From Gammaproteobacteria bacterium (GTDB lineage Bacteria; Pseudomonadota; Gammaproteobacteria; Pseudomonadales; Azotimanducaceae): 64,000 nt of DNA. The stretch lies in NCBI GenBank assembly GCA_030425195.1, contig JAUIAV010000005.1:1-64000 (forward strand). The letters run 5' to 3'. The notes below the pieces were generated by a model, which had not been told where the DNA came from, did not search any database, and saw only the letters and a list, made by a program, of their open reading frames with translations. Position numbers and translations under genes: made by a program. Shown piece after piece: positions 27,151-37,150 of the stretch (its first letter is position 1; each line of letters opens with the position of its first letter).

Positions 27151-28497
27151 TCAGCTTCCGGCCAGCGTCATCTGTTCGATCAGCATCGATGGCGATCGGA
27201 TGTTGCCCCGGGTATCCAGGTCATCGCCCAGGCACACCACGCGGTTGAGCATGTCCTTCAGGTTCGAGGCGATGGTGATCTCGTCCACCGGGTGTGCGAT
27301 TTCGCCATTCTCCACCCAGAAACCGGCGGCACCCCGGGAATAGTCACCGGTCACCGCATTGACTCCCTGGCCCATCAGATCGGTCACGAGCAGCCCGGTG
27401 CCCAGCTCCGAGAGCAGCCCGGAAGCCGGCACCGTGCGCCCGCTCACCGTCAGGTTGTAGACACCTCCGGCATTTCCCGTCGTCGCCATGCCGAGCTTGC
27501 GCGCGGAGTAGCTCGACAGCAGATAGCTCGACACCACGCCCCGATCGATGAAGGCCTTCGGCGTGGTTGCCACCCCTTCGCCGTCGAAAGTCGCGCTGCC
27601 GAGACCCTGGAGCAGATGAGGGTCCTCCGCCAGGGTCAGATGATCCGCGGCCACCTTCTCCCCCAGGGAATCGAGCAGGAAGGAGGCTTTCCGGTACAGG
27701 GCGCCACCGCTGATCGCGCCCAGCAGATGTCCGGCGATACCACCGGCAGTCTGGGCCGAAAACAGCACGGGGAACGTGCCGGTACGCACCCGGCGGGGTG
27801 ACAGCCGGGCAACGGTGCGTCGGGCGGCTTCCAGTCCCACCGCCTTCGCCGCTTCCAGCCGCCCGGGCACCCGTGACGTGCTGTACCAGTAATCCCGCTG
27901 CATGCCGGCGTCGTCGGTGGCGATCAGCACACAGGACAGAGAATGACGGCTGCCGAGGTAACTGCCGATGAAACCGTGGCTGTTACCGTAAACCCGACAG
28001 CTCTGCTGCGTGCTGACGCTGGCACCATCTGAATTCCTGATCCGCGGGTCGTGTTCGAGCCCGGCGTCCTCGCAGGTCAGCGCCAGCTCCCGGGCCTCGT
28101 CCGCATCCACCGACCAGGGATGATAGAGATCGAGATCCCTGAGATCCGTCGCCATCCGGTCGGCATCCGCAAGGCCGGCCGCCGGATCCTCCTGAGTATG
28201 ACGGGCGATGTTGGCCGCAGCGCGGACCGTTTCTCTGATGGCCTCTGTCGAGCTGTCCGAGGTGCTTGCACTGCCTTTGCGCTGGCCGAAGTAAACGGTG
28301 ATGCCGAAACCGCGGTCGTGGTTGAACTCCACGGACTCGAGCTCGCGCATGCGCACGGTCACGCCGAAGCCCACGTCCTCGCTGACTGAGACCTCTGCGG
28401 CATCCGCACCCTGTTTTTTTGCCTCGGTCAGGATATCGCCTACCAGACCCCTGAGCCGTTGTTCACCGGTTCTCAGATCCGGGAGTTGGTTCGTCAT
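27151..28497 (-). CDS. pmbA: metalloprotease PmbA (TldE)
   Basis: Partner subunit of the TldD/TldE protease. E. coli TldDE matures microcin B17 and degrades unfolded peptides; PmbA lacks the zinc motif. 448 aa from ATG 28497 (the track uses TTG 28521, which is less likely). Visible: KKQGADAAEVSVSEDVGFGVTVR, the GFGITVYFGQRKGSASTSDSS segment, and the C-terminal NLTVSGRTVPASGLLSELGTGLLVTDLMGQGVNAVTGDYSRGAAGFWVENGEI block typical of PmbA. The partner tldD lies beyond darP. Confidence 0.95.
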   Translation of the reverse strand: MTNQLPDLRTGEQRLRGLVGDILTEAKKQGADAAEVSVSEDVGFGVTVRMRELESVEFNHDRGFGITVYFGQRKGSASTSDSSTEAIRETVRAAANIARHTQEDPAAGLADADRMATDLRDLDLYHPWSVDADEARELALTCEDAGLEHDPRIRNSDGASVSTQQSCRVYGNSHGFIGSYLGSRHSLSCVLIATDDAGMQRDYWYSTSRVPGRLEAAKAVGLEAARRTVARLSPRRVRTGTFPVLFSAQTAGGIAGHLLGAISGGALYRKASFLLDSLGEKVAADHLTLAEDPHLLQGLGSATFDGEGVATTPKAFIDRGVVSSYLLSSYSARKLGMATTGNAGGVYNLTVSGRTVPASGLLSELGTGLLVTDLMGQGVNAVTGDYSRGAAGFWVENGEIAHPVDEITIASNLKDMLNRVVCLGDDLDTRGNIRSPSMLIEQMTLAGS

Positions 28498-28545
28498 GTG
28501 GGTATTCGCTGTCCTCGTCAAAGAAATCCGCTACTCTCGTCAACG

Positions 28546-29061
28546 ATGAACGACCCCGATGAACCATCAGACGCCGCCGTCACGTCCAGAACTCAGCGTA
28601 AACGCGAGGCGCTGAATCTGCAAAATCTCGGGCAGCGCCTGGTCGAACTCGATACCGGCGACCTGGCCACGGTCCCTCTGACGCCCGAGCTCGCCGAAGC
28701 CATCGCCCTGTGGAAACGGATCCGTTCCCATGAAGCCAGGCGGCGGCAGCTTCAGTTCATCGGCAAGCTGATGCGCCGGATTGAGCTTGCGCCCATCGAA
28801 GAAGCGCTCAGCCGCATCGACGGAACCTCCGCTCAGGCCCGCTACGCCTTTCACCAGCTCGAGCACTGGCGGGACCGGCTGATCGAGGAGCCGGACGCGC
28901 TCACCGACTACCTGAACGAGCACCCGCAGGCGGACCGGCAGGCGCTCCGGCACCAGATCGCCCGGGTGACGAAAGCGGCGGACGAGGCCAGGCGCAAGAC
29001 GGAAGCCCGGGCCCTGTTCCGCCTGCTCCGTGACTTCGAGGAGGCCGAACGCGCGGATTGA
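28546..29061 (+). CDS. darP: ribosome biogenesis factor DarP (YjgA)
   Basis: DUF615 protein that promotes late 50S assembly in E. coli. 171 aa from ATG 28546; the longer track start lies in the divergent pmbA 5' region. Highly helical and charged, with SRTQRKREALNLQNLGQRLVEL, FIGKLMRRIELAPIEEAL and HQLEHWRDRLIEE, all family segments. It is divergent from pmbA and convergent with tldD (stops six bases apart). Confidence 0.95.
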   Translation: MNDPDEPSDAAVTSRTQRKREALNLQNLGQRLVELDTGDLATVPLTPELAEAIALWKRIRSHEARRRQLQFIGKLMRRIELAPIEEALSRIDGTSAQARYAFHQLEHWRDRLIEEPDALTDYLNEHPQADRQALRHQIARVTKAADEARRKTEARALFRLLRDFEEAERAD

Positions 29062-29067
29062 AGCCGC

Positions 29068-30516
29068 CTAGCCCGTGCTGGTGCCGCCGACCACCACCTC
29101 ATCGATTTTCAGGCTCGGTTGCCCCACGCCTACGGGTACCGACTGTCCATCCTTGCCGCAGACGCCGACGCCACGGTCGAGCTCGAGATCGTTGCCCACC
29201 ATGGAGATGCGCGTCATCACTTCAGGGCCGTTGCCGATCAGCGTCGCCCCGCGGATGGGGGCGCCGATCCGGCCCCTGTGTATCCGGTAGGCTTCCGTGG
29301 CCGAGAACACGAAGCGCCCGGAGGTGATGTCCACCTGACCGCCACCGAAGTTCACCGCGTAAATCCCGTCGTCCACGCTGGCGATGATCTCTTCCGGGTC
29401 GTGGTTGCCCGGCCGCATGAAGGTATTGGTCATTCGGGGCATGGGAGCATGTGCATACGACTGGCGGCGGCCGTTGCCGGTCGCCGACACGCCCATGAGG
29501 CGCGCATTCTGCTTGTCCTGCATGTAGCCGCGGAGAATGCCTTCCTCGATCAGCACGGTTGCCTGGGTCTGCGTCCCTTCGTCATCGATGGTCAGAGAAC
29601 CGCGCCGGCCATCCAGGGTCCCGTCATCCACCACCGTGCACAGGGAAGAGGCCACCTGCTCACCGACACGGTTCGAGAAGGCGGAAGCGCCTTTGCGGTT
29701 GAAGTCGCCTTCGAGGCCGTGGCCCACGGCTTCATGGAGGAGGACGCCCGGCCATCCCGGTCCGAGAACCACCGTCATCGGTCCCGCCGGCGCATCTTCC
29801 GCCGACAGGTTGACGAGCGCCGTGCGCACCGCTTCCCGCGCCAGCGCACCCGGCTGATCACCGCCGGTCAGCCGTTGTAGATCGTAGCGGCCGCCCGCGC
29901 CGGCGGAGCCGCGCTCCCGTCTGCCGTTCTCTTCGACGATGACCGATACGTCGAGCCGGACCAGCGGCCGGACGTCGGCCGCCAGCGTGCCGTCGGATGC
30001 AATCACCAGAACGGATTCGTGGCTGGCGGCGAGTCTGACATTCACCTCTTTCACCCGCGGGTCCTGCGCTCGGGCTTCGGCATCCACCTGGTTGAGAATG
30101 GCCACCTTAGCCGCATCGTCCAGGGAGGAGATGGGATCATCGGCTCCGTAGCGGGCCGGCACATCGAGCCGGAACGGCGTCGGCAGCCGTCCGGACTGCC
30201 CCTGCCGGGTAATGGAACGGGCGGCTTCGGTCGCCGCCGTCAGCGACGGCAGCATGATGTCCTCCGCATAGGCAAACCCGGTTTTTTCGCCGGCGACGGC
30301 ACGCACGCCCACGCCCTTGTCCACACTGAAAGCTCCGTCCTTGACGATCCCGTCCTCCAGCGACCAGCTCTCATGGCGCTGGTGCTGAAAAAACAGCTCA
30401 CCGAGATCCACATCAGATCCCATCAGACGCCCTATCAGGTGGTCCACGTCGGACTGTTCGATACCGGCGGGGCTGAGCAGCTGGTTCCTGGCTTGATCGA
30501 TCAGGTTGTTATCCAT
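29068..30516 (-). CDS. tldD: metalloprotease TldD
   Basis: Catalytic half of the TldD/TldE protease. 482 aa with the zinc motif HEAVGHGLE (HExxxH), [14 protein letters not shown] context, DRPL-like loops and C-terminal [42 protein letters not shown], which bears the other zinc ligand region. The C-terminus of about 15 residues ([13 protein letters not shown]) is typical. Its ATG directly follows the yhdP stop. Confidence 0.97.
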   Translation of the reverse strand: MDNNLIDQARNQLLSPAGIEQSDVDHLIGRLMGSDVDLGELFFQHQRHESWSLEDGIVKDGAFSVDKGVGVRAVAGEKTGFAYAEDIMLPSLTAATEAARSITRQGQSGRLPTPFRLDVPARYGADDPISSLDDAAKVAILNQVDAEARAQDPRVKEVNVRLAASHESVLVIASDGTLAADVRPLVRLDVSVIVEENGRRERGSAGAGGRYDLQRLTGGDQPGALAREAVRTALVNLSAEDAPAGPMTVVLGPGWPGVLLHEAVGHGLEGDFNRKGASAFSNRVGEQVASSLCTVVDDGTLDGRRGSLTIDDEGTQTQATVLIEEGILRGYMQDKQNARLMGVSATGNGRRQSYAHAPMPRMTNTFMRPGNHDPEEIIASVDDGIYAVNFGGGQVDITSGRFVFSATEAYRIHRGRIGAPIRGATLIGNGPEVMTRISMVGNDLELDRGVGVCGKDGQSVPVGVGQPSLKIDEVVVGGTSTG

Positions 30517-33500
30517 TCAGGTCGTCGTTCCCGTATTCTGGTTGTTTTCGCCTTCGTCACCCGGAAGCACTTGTGACTCTCCCGGTGGCTCTCCTTTCTC
30601 TTCGGCGGATTCCCCTTCGACGGGTTCCACCTCCAGCTGCTCGAGACTGACCTGAGGCTGATCCATCTTCGTATCCCAGACGTTCACGAACTTCAGCTCG
30701 GGGTCTTCGAGCGTGCCGCCGATCTGGTATTTCGCACTGGAGAACTGTTCGAGCGGCTTGCGCAGGACCCGTTCACCCACCAGCACACCGAGTCCCGCCA
30801 GCGGATTGGCGAGCGCCACGTAGGCCGCATACCAGGGCAGGCCCTTGGTCACCGGGAGGGTGACGATCATCTCGTTGTCGAGAGCGCCGGTCACCAGGTT
30901 CACCGAGCCGCCGATCCGGAAGTTCGATCCGGAGCCTTCCACCGTCATGGGCTCCACGAACTGCATGGTGCCTGTCCGGAATTCCGTTGTCGCGGTCAGG
31001 GAGTCGAAGCTCACACCCTCGCCCACCACGTCCGAGAAGTCGAAGTTCAGACGCTTGGCGATGGTGGAGAAGTTGACGAGCGAGAATATCTTCATTGCGT
31101 CCGCACCCTGAGTCACCTCCAGGAACCGGCCATTTTCCGCCTCGAAGGCCGCCGTTCCATCGAGGCGCGTCAGATCCACCGCGGCCGGTGAACCCGCCCA
31201 GCTCAGATCGGCCGTCATGATCGCGCGCTCCGTTCTCACGCTTGCCGCGTATCCCCACTGTGGCAGCACAGTCGCCAGATCGTCTGCCGTCAGCACCCCG
31301 GCGAAGTGGCTGCGGTTCTCACCGCCGTTCCAGACCAGGCTCTCCGCCGAGATCTGCACACCACGCAGATTCGCCTCGAGCCCGTTCAGGGCGACACTGC
31401 CCGCTTCCGGCCGGAGCTGGAACGACCAGGCACCATAATCCGTCTGCCCCACCCTGAAACGTCCGATGGTCACATCCGCATCCACGAGCTGATCAATGAC
31501 GTCGACGCTCAGGGGATCCGGCGAAGGGCCGGTTCCATTCGCCTCGACCGCCTGTGCCGGCAATGTGAGACGGTCGAGGTCGAGCCGCAGGGGGGAACCA
31601 GCCGTGATCGCAATCGCACCTTCGATGTCCCGGCTCGACAGACCGAGCGCCAGATTGAGCCCGCTGCCTGCCTCGATCCTGCCATCGAGCGTCACGTTCT
31701 CGAACAGCACACCACTCACATCGACCCGGTCGGCAATCAGTGCATCCAGATGCACGGGCAGGGCCAGCGAGAATCCGGTGGTGTCGGCGCCGCCACTCCC
31801 GTCTTCCTCCGTCGGAAACAGCTCTTCGATACTGAAACCACTGATCCGGCCGCCCAGGACCAGGGCATTCAGGTTTCCCTCCACCAGCGGCGGCGGCGCG
31901 GAGAAACCGACGGCGCCCCGAAGCAGCACTTCGTTCACGTGCAGCCAGCCTCTGGACGCTCCGTAACGGAAGCGGGCGGACTGATAGTCTTTGAGGAACT
32001 GCAGAGTGAGCTCGGTGGGCACCGAGTCATCCGGTGCCTTGGCCAGCTCGCCGGGCAGATCCAGCGCCAGGCCCGTCAGATCCGTCGCCACTTTCAGCCG
32101 CGAGACGGCGTCGCCGAGCTCGATGTGCAGGTCCGCCATGAAATCGAAGCCACCATGCAGCCGACCCGGATCCCTCACGTTCAGCAGCGTCAGCACTTCC
32201 TCATAGGGGGCCTGGCCATCCACGTGGAAGATCACCGTATCCCGATCCGAGTCGGCGCCGAACACGGCCGGCCGGTCGAACAGGCGCCCGTTCACCCCAT
32301 CCGCGCTCAGCCGATACGGGTAGGTGTAGTGGACCGGGCCAGCGAGCGAACCCAGCTTGAGCCCGAACCCGGGCAGATCCAGATCCGCACCATTCAGATC
32401 GATGTCCAGATCGATCTCGAGGGCATCGGTCGGATTCACCTCGCCGATGTGTTCGGCGGAGAGCTTCAGCGGCACACGGAGACGTCCCGCCATGCTGAGC
32501 GGGCCCTCGCCGGCCCAGTCGTCGGTGACGAAGGACATCCATTCCCTGAGCGGCGTGCTGCGGATGAAAGCGAGCGCCTCTCTCACATTGGTGGAGGACC
32601 TGAGATCGATGTCGGCCACGCTCGCATTGTCCGCCAGGTGGATGCGGCTGCCGGACAGGTCGGTCTGCTCGAAGCTGAGGCCGCGCGCCACGTCGATCCG
32701 CACATCCCGTCCACCGACGCTGATGAACCCCGACAGATCCCGCACCGCAGGCCAGTCCGGATGGTACTGCACATGGCCGTCATGGATGCGCCCGGACAAC
32801 GCCACCCGGCGACCGAGCTCGAAGGGCCGGGTTTTGATCTGTCCCTGATAGGCGAAGGTGACATCGGTGAGTCGGCCGGAACGGGGACCGTCTTCCAGCC
32901 ATTCCGGCAGTCCCGCCGGCAGCTGATAGGGAATGTACGCCTTGCCCCGGGCCACCGTGGTTTCGTCCACGTTGATGATCAGGCTGAGGTGCTCCCGGTA
33001 GCGGTCGCCTCGCGGCCGGCTCAGCGCGAAACCGGCGAAAGCCTGAGTGTCACCCACCTGGGCCTTGATGTGCGTGCCGCGCAGAGCGAAGTAATCCAGG
33101 GAAACATAGGCCTGCAGACGGCCGCTGAGGTGATCCATCTGCCAGCGCTGGTGGAACATGTCCGGAAACTGAACACCCACTTCGTCCGTGTTCATCAGGA
33201 GCTGCAGAGACCGGTTCGAACCCAGAAGCTCGCCAGCTGCGCCGCGGATCCGGGGAGCGCCGTTGTAGCCGTCCAGGGAGATGTCTTCCAGGGTCGCCAT
33301 ATAACCGGCGTCCAGATCCGGAAAGCGGAGAAAGCCGTGCACGTTCAACGCCGTTGCCCTGGCGTTCAGCGCATTCAGCCAGCGGAACGCCGCGGTTTCC
33401 CTGGGCGCCAGCGCGCTGAAGAATCTGAATCCCGGTCCGGTCTCGATCCGCTCCGTCCAGCCGGTGAGCAGACCGCCGTCCCCGTTCTGCTCATAGGTGA

Positions 33501-34404
33501 GCCACAGGGGCGGCAGTCCCCAGCTGCTGTCCTCGTTGTGTACCTGGAAATCGCGGAGCACGATGTGATGAACATCGCCTTCGCCACGACTGGCGATCGT
33601 GAGATCACCGCCGAGACGCTCGTCGTCGAAGGCGATGTCGGAAAGCGCCAGGCTGCCCTCACCCCCCGAGCGGACGCCCCGCCGCCACCAGCGGCCACTG
33701 GCAGCCCGGAACAGCCCGCCTTCGGCGCCGATCAGCGGTTCGGGGATCCGCAGATTCCCGCCGGCGATGCTGGCCTGCTGATCCCGTTCCCTGAGGAACG
33801 GGATGGCTTCCTCCTCATCCAGGGACAGTGCCAGCAGACAATCGTCCAGACAGTCCGGATTGGCGATGTGTATCCGATGACGGTGAGTGCCGGCCCGGTT
33901 CGTCGCGCGGTAACGCACGACCAGATCGTCCGCTGACTCGCTCGTGCCCTCGTCACCGGCGAAGCCGAGCGTCAGATTCACGTCGATCTGGTCGCTGTGA
34001 TAGAGCGTGGGAAAGGGCTCGAAGGCGCCCGTGCCCCGGCTGCCCAGCAGCCCCCAGCCCTGCTCGTTCCGGGCCAGCATCAGCCGGCCGTCGGCGAGAC
34101 CGATGCGCCGGAAGACGAGTCTGTTTCTGATCAGACTCTCCAGCCAGTCGATCTCCGCATGCACGCCTTCGAGCTCGCCGGCCGGCAGTGAAACCGATTC
34201 GATGCGCAGGACCGGATTGATCCTCCGCCAGTCGCCCTCCAGACCCGTTATGAAGATCTGCTGCGGTGAGAGCCACTGATTGATGCCCGCTTCCAGATCG
34301 CCCAGCACGCCGAACAGCAGCCGGCCGCTCACCTGGAAGAAGGCCAGAACGATCATGGCCAGCGTGAGAAAGACGAACAGAGGCCGGACGACGAGCCTGA
34401 TCAC
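30517..34404 (-). CDS. yhdP: AsmA-like protein YhdP
   Basis: Very large inner-membrane-anchored periplasmic protein of the AsmA/bridge-like lipid-transfer group; with TamB and YdbH it moves phospholipids to the outer membrane in E. coli. 1295 aa: N-terminal anchor (LFVFLTLAMIVLAFFQVSG), long beta-repeat body and a C-terminal AsmA-like segment (VDLTRLDGTAAFEAENGRFLEVTQGADAMKIFSLVNFSTIAKR). The last 50 residues are acidic and Pro/Gln/Thr-rich. E. coli YhdP is about 1266 aa. Position rng-yhdP-tldD is conserved. Confidence 0.95.
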   Translation of the reverse strand: MIRLVVRPLFVFLTLAMIVLAFFQVSGRLLFGVLGDLEAGINQWLSPQQIFITGLEGDWRRINPVLRIESVSLPAGELEGVHAEIDWLESLIRNRLVFRRIGLADGRLMLARNEQGWGLLGSRGTGAFEPFPTLYHSDQIDVNLTLGFAGDEGTSESADDLVVRYRATNRAGTHRHRIHIANPDCLDDCLLALSLDEEEAIPFLRERDQQASIAGGNLRIPEPLIGAEGGLFRAASGRWWRRGVRSGGEGSLALSDIAFDDERLGGDLTIASRGEGDVHHIVLRDFQVHNEDSSWGLPPLWLTYEQNGDGGLLTGWTERIETGPGFRFFSALAPRETAAFRWLNALNARATALNVHGFLRFPDLDAGYMATLEDISLDGYNGAPRIRGAAGELLGSNRSLQLLMNTDEVGVQFPDMFHQRWQMDHLSGRLQAYVSLDYFALRGTHIKAQVGDTQAFAGFALSRPRGDRYREHLSLIINVDETTVARGKAYIPYQLPAGLPEWLEDGPRSGRLTDVTFAYQGQIKTRPFELGRRVALSGRIHDGHVQYHPDWPAVRDLSGFISVGGRDVRIDVARGLSFEQTDLSGSRIHLADNASVADIDLRSSTNVREALAFIRSTPLREWMSFVTDDWAGEGPLSMAGRLRVPLKLSAEHIGEVNPTDALEIDLDIDLNGADLDLPGFGLKLGSLAGPVHYTYPYRLSADGVNGRLFDRPAVFGADSDRDTVIFHVDGQAPYEEVLTLLNVRDPGRLHGGFDFMADLHIELGDAVSRLKVATDLTGLALDLPGELAKAPDDSVPTELTLQFLKDYQSARFRYGASRGWLHVNEVLLRGAVGFSAPPPLVEGNLNALVLGGRISGFSIEELFPTEEDGSGGADTTGFSLALPVHLDALIADRVDVSGVLFENVTLDGRIEAGSGLNLALGLSSRDIEGAIAITAGSPLRLDLDRLTLPAQAVEANGTGPSPDPLSVDVIDQLVDADVTIGRFRVGQTDYGAWSFQLRPEAGSVALNGLEANLRGVQISAESLVWNGGENRSHFAGVLTADDLATVLPQWGYAASVRTERAIMTADLSWAGSPAAVDLTRLDGTAAFEAENGRFLEVTQGADAMKIFSLVNFSTIAKRLNFDFSDVVGEGVSFDSLTATTEFRTGTMQFVEPMTVEGSGSNFRIGGSVNLVTGALDNEMIVTLPVTKGLPWYAAYVALANPLAGLGVLVGERVLRKPLEQFSSAKYQIGGTLEDPELKFVNVWDTKMDQPQVSLEQLEVEPVEGESAEEKGEPPGESQVLPGDEGENNQNTGTTT

Positions 34405-34534
34405 CGTATGCGCCTGCCTAACCGTGTATCCGGCAGGGGCTGAAAGAACGTTGCGGGCTGATGTTCATCACATATCGGACCACAGAGTCGTCCACAAGAT
34501 TCAAAAAGGATCCGCAACGCGAGCCGGCTCGGGC

Positions 34535-36040
34535 TCAACTCGACGATCGCATGGGCTGAACGAGCACGATGTCGAAGTCGCCGGGCCGGCAGCTCGGTTC
34601 CACCTGAATGGTGATGTCCCGGCCAATCTGTTCGGACAGACGCTTCAGCGGCTCCGCGTCCTCGTCGAGCAGCCGGTCCACCACGTCAGCCGTCGATCGG
34701 ATGAGGTAGTCCTGCCGTGGGCCATCGCAGCGAACCCGGGCGTCCTCGACGATAGCGCGGAACACCTCCAGACAGGTACTCTCAGGTGTCTTGACAAAAC
34801 CCGCGCCCCCGCATTGGGCACAGGGCTCACAGATCTGCTGAATCAGACTCTCCCGCGTCCGCTTCCGGCTCATCTGCACCAGGCCAAGCGAGGAGAAACC
34901 TTCAATCCGCATGCGGGCGGGGTCCGATTCGGCGGCCTTCTCCAGGGTGCGCATCACCTGCCGCTGGTGCTCCTCGTCCTCCATGTCGATGAAGTCGACG
35001 ACGATGATGCCGCCCAGATTGCGCAGCCGCAGCTGCCGCGGAATGATCGCCGCCGCCTCCAGGTTGGCACGGAACACGGTCTCCTCCAGGCTCCGGTTGC
35101 CGAGAAACCCGCCGGTGTTCACGTCGATGGTGGTCATGGCTTCCGTCTGCTCTATCACGAGATGACCGCCGCACTTCAGACTCACCTTCCTGTCCAGAGC
35201 CCGGGCGATCTCATCGTCGATCCCGTAGCGCTGAAACAGCTGTCTTTCTTCGTCATAGTGACGCATGCGAGCAGAAAACTCGGGAATGAACTCGTCCACG
35301 AAACGCCGGACGCGCTCGTAGGTTTCCCGATGGTCGATCCGGATCTTCTCCACATCCGGGTCCGTCAGGTCCCGCACCACCCGGATGTGCAGCGGCAGCT
35401 CCTCGTAGATCACAGACGGCGCCCGGGTGCGGGCTTTGTTCTCGAGGATCCTGTCCCAGATCCGTGTGAGCACCCGGACGTCCAGCTCGACTGCTTCCCG
35501 ATCCGCGCCTTCCACCGCAGTCCGCGCGATGAAACCCATGCCGATTCCCGCATTCTGACGCACCTGATCGATGAGTTGCCTCAGCCGCTCCCGCTCCGTC
35601 TCGTCCTCGATGCGCTGGGAAATGCCGATATGGTCCGTGAAAGGCATCAGCACCATGTAGCGTGAGGCTATGGCAAGCTGGGTGGTCAGCCTGGCCCCTT
35701 TGCCGGAGATCGGATCCTTGGCGATCTGCACCATGAGCTCCTGGCCTTCATGGAGCAGACTGCGGATGTCTGGCGTCTGAGCGGGTGCGCCATTGTCCGA
35801 CTGCATGAGCCGCGGCCCTTCGATGTCGCGCACGTGCAGGAATCCGGGGCGTTCCAGGCCGATGTCCACGAAGGCTGCCTGCATGCCCTGAATGATGCGC
35901 TCAACCTTTCCGAGGTAGACGTTCCCGGTGAGGCTGTAGCCGCTGGCGGGCGCCAGGTGCAGTTCCTGAACGGCACCGCCGGCCAGCTTGGCCACTCGAG
36001 TTTCAAACTCGCTGACGGTGATCAACAGCTCTTCAGCCAT
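34535..36040 (-). CDS. rng: ribonuclease G
   Basis: Endonuclease of the RNase E/G family; matures the 5' end of 16S rRNA and degrades some mRNAs. 501 aa: start AEELLITVSEFETRVAKL, S1 domain (about 35-130, YLGKVERIIQGMQAAFVDIGLERPGFLHVRDI), and catalytic DNase I-like region with Mg2-binding DVNTGGFLGNRSLEETVFR and the GGIIVVDFIDMEDEEHQRQV block. Zn-link cysteines occur in CEPCAQCGGAG. 130 bases separate it from yhdP. Confidence 0.97.
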   Translation of the reverse strand: MAEELLITVSEFETRVAKLAGGAVQELHLAPASGYSLTGNVYLGKVERIIQGMQAAFVDIGLERPGFLHVRDIEGPRLMQSDNGAPAQTPDIRSLLHEGQELMVQIAKDPISGKGARLTTQLAIASRYMVLMPFTDHIGISQRIEDETERERLRQLIDQVRQNAGIGMGFIARTAVEGADREAVELDVRVLTRIWDRILENKARTRAPSVIYEELPLHIRVVRDLTDPDVEKIRIDHRETYERVRRFVDEFIPEFSARMRHYDEERQLFQRYGIDDEIARALDRKVSLKCGGHLVIEQTEAMTTIDVNTGGFLGNRSLEETVFRANLEAAAIIPRQLRLRNLGGIIVVDFIDMEDEEHQRQVMRTLEKAAESDPARMRIEGFSSLGLVQMSRKRTRESLIQQICEPCAQCGGAGFVKTPESTCLEVFRAIVEDARVRCDGPRQDYLIRSTADVVDRLLDEDAEPLKRLSEQIGRDITIQVEPSCRPGDFDIVLVQPMRSSS

Positions 36041-36051
36041 AACAGAGGTAT

Positions 36052-36666
36052 TCAGTTACTGCTGACGTCGCCTCTCCGCCTCGGTTTTCTCCGGCTCCAG
36101 GTATCGACGCCGAGACCGCCGAGCAGCTGCTCGGTTTCCGGTAGCGGCAGGCCTACGACGGCGCTGTAACTGCCCGTAATGCTTTCCGCCAATATACCCC
36201 CAATGCCCTGAATCCCATAACCGCCCGCCTTGTCCGACCCTTCTCCGGTCGCCCAGTAGGCTTCGGCCAGCGCTTCATCCACCGGCACGAAGCGCACGCG
36301 GGTTGCCACCAGGTGTGTGCGCTCTGCGCGCGCGCTCCGGCCGGTGATCGCCGTGAGCACCTCATGCTCCCTGCCGCCGAGCTCGAGCAGCATCCCGATC
36401 CCCGCCTCGCGGCTCTCGGGCTTGCCGAGAATCCGTCCGTCCAGCACCACCACGGTGTCTGCCGCCAGCACCACGGCATCGGCTCCCGGATTGACGGCGC
36501 CTGCCTTGGACCGGGACATCCGCTGGACGTACCCGGCCGGCACCTCGTCAGGGTGAGGGGTCTCGTCCACCTCCGGCACCCGGACCTGGAAGTCCAGACC
36601 GATCTGCCGGAGCAGCTCAGCCCGGCGGGGTGATCCGGAGGCGAGAATCAGGTCCTTACTCGACAC
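36052..36666 (-). CDS. Maf-family nucleotide pyrophosphatase
   Basis: Hydrolyses non-canonical or ordinary NTPs (dTTP/UTP type in the YhdE subfamily). 204 aa: LILASGSPRRAELLRQIGLDF, VPAGYVQRMSRSKAG, catalytic VVLAADTVVVLDGRILGKP with the conserved Asp, and C-terminal EGSDKAGGYGIQGIGGILAESITGSYSAVVGLPLPET. Position between mreD and rng identifies it as the yhdE-type Maf. Ends with a basic tail RRKPRRRG that is not usual. Overlaps mreD by 11 bases. Confidence 0.95.
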   Translation of the reverse strand: MSSKDLILASGSPRRAELLRQIGLDFQVRVPEVDETPHPDEVPAGYVQRMSRSKAGAVNPGADAVVLAADTVVVLDGRILGKPESREAGIGMLLELGGREHEVLTAITGRSARAERTHLVATRVRFVPVDEALAEAYWATGEGSDKAGGYGIQGIGGILAESITGSYSAVVGLPLPETEQLLGGLGVDTWSRRKPRRRGDVSSN

Positions 36667-37150
36667 GGACCTGAATCTTCAGCCGGGAGAGCAGCAGATA
36701 GAGGAACGGCCAGACCATGAAACTCGTGAACGCGGGCACCAGCACGCCCCAGCTCCAGCCCCGATCGAACACCATGTCCTGAACGATCAGCCGGAAGATT
36801 TCGCCCAGCAGCACCACGGCGAAGAGCACCACCCCCTGCTGAACGATGGAGTACATGCGGAAACGCTCATAGAAACGCCAGCCGAGATAGGTGACCGACG
36901 CCAGCACCACGCCGTTCAGGCCGAGCGGATCGGCGTAGAGCACGTCCAGCAGCAGGCCCACCAGCCAGGCCGTGACCAGGCCCATCCGGTGCGGAAGCTC
37001 CATGACCCAGAAGAACACGACCATCACCACCCAGGCTGGCCGCAGCCAGCCGAGCCACTGAGGCCAGGCTTCGGGCAGATGCACCACTGCCAGCAGCAGC
37101 GCCGCCACCAGGGTTGCCAGAATCAGCCAGCCGCCCTGGGTCGGGTTCAT
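36656..37150 (-). CDS. mreD: rod shape-determining protein MreD
   Basis: Polytopic inner-membrane protein of the elongasome. 164 aa, five to six hydrophobic helices (WLILATLVAALLLAVVHL; AWVVMVVFFWVMELP; GLVTAWLVGLLLDVLYADPLGLNGVVLASVTYLGWRF; GVVLFAVVLLGEIFRLIV). The GLLLDVLYADPLGLNG segment is the MreD signature. The ATG overlaps the mreC stop in ATGA. Confidence 0.95.
   Translation of the reverse strand: MNPTQGGWLILATLVAALLLAVVHLPEAWPQWLGWLRPAWVVMVVFFWVMELPHRMGLVTAWLVGLLLDVLYADPLGLNGVVLASVTYLGWRFYERFRMYSIVQQGVVLFAVVLLGEIFRLIVQDMVFDRGWSWGVLVPAFTSFMVWPFLYLLLSRLKIQVRVE

Noticed and set aside
31306-33936. 876-aa plus-strand ORF antisense to yhdP
   Set aside because: Composition is the His/Arg/Gln-rich shadow typical of GC-rich antisense frames; yhdP on the minus strand has family-level similarity along its length.
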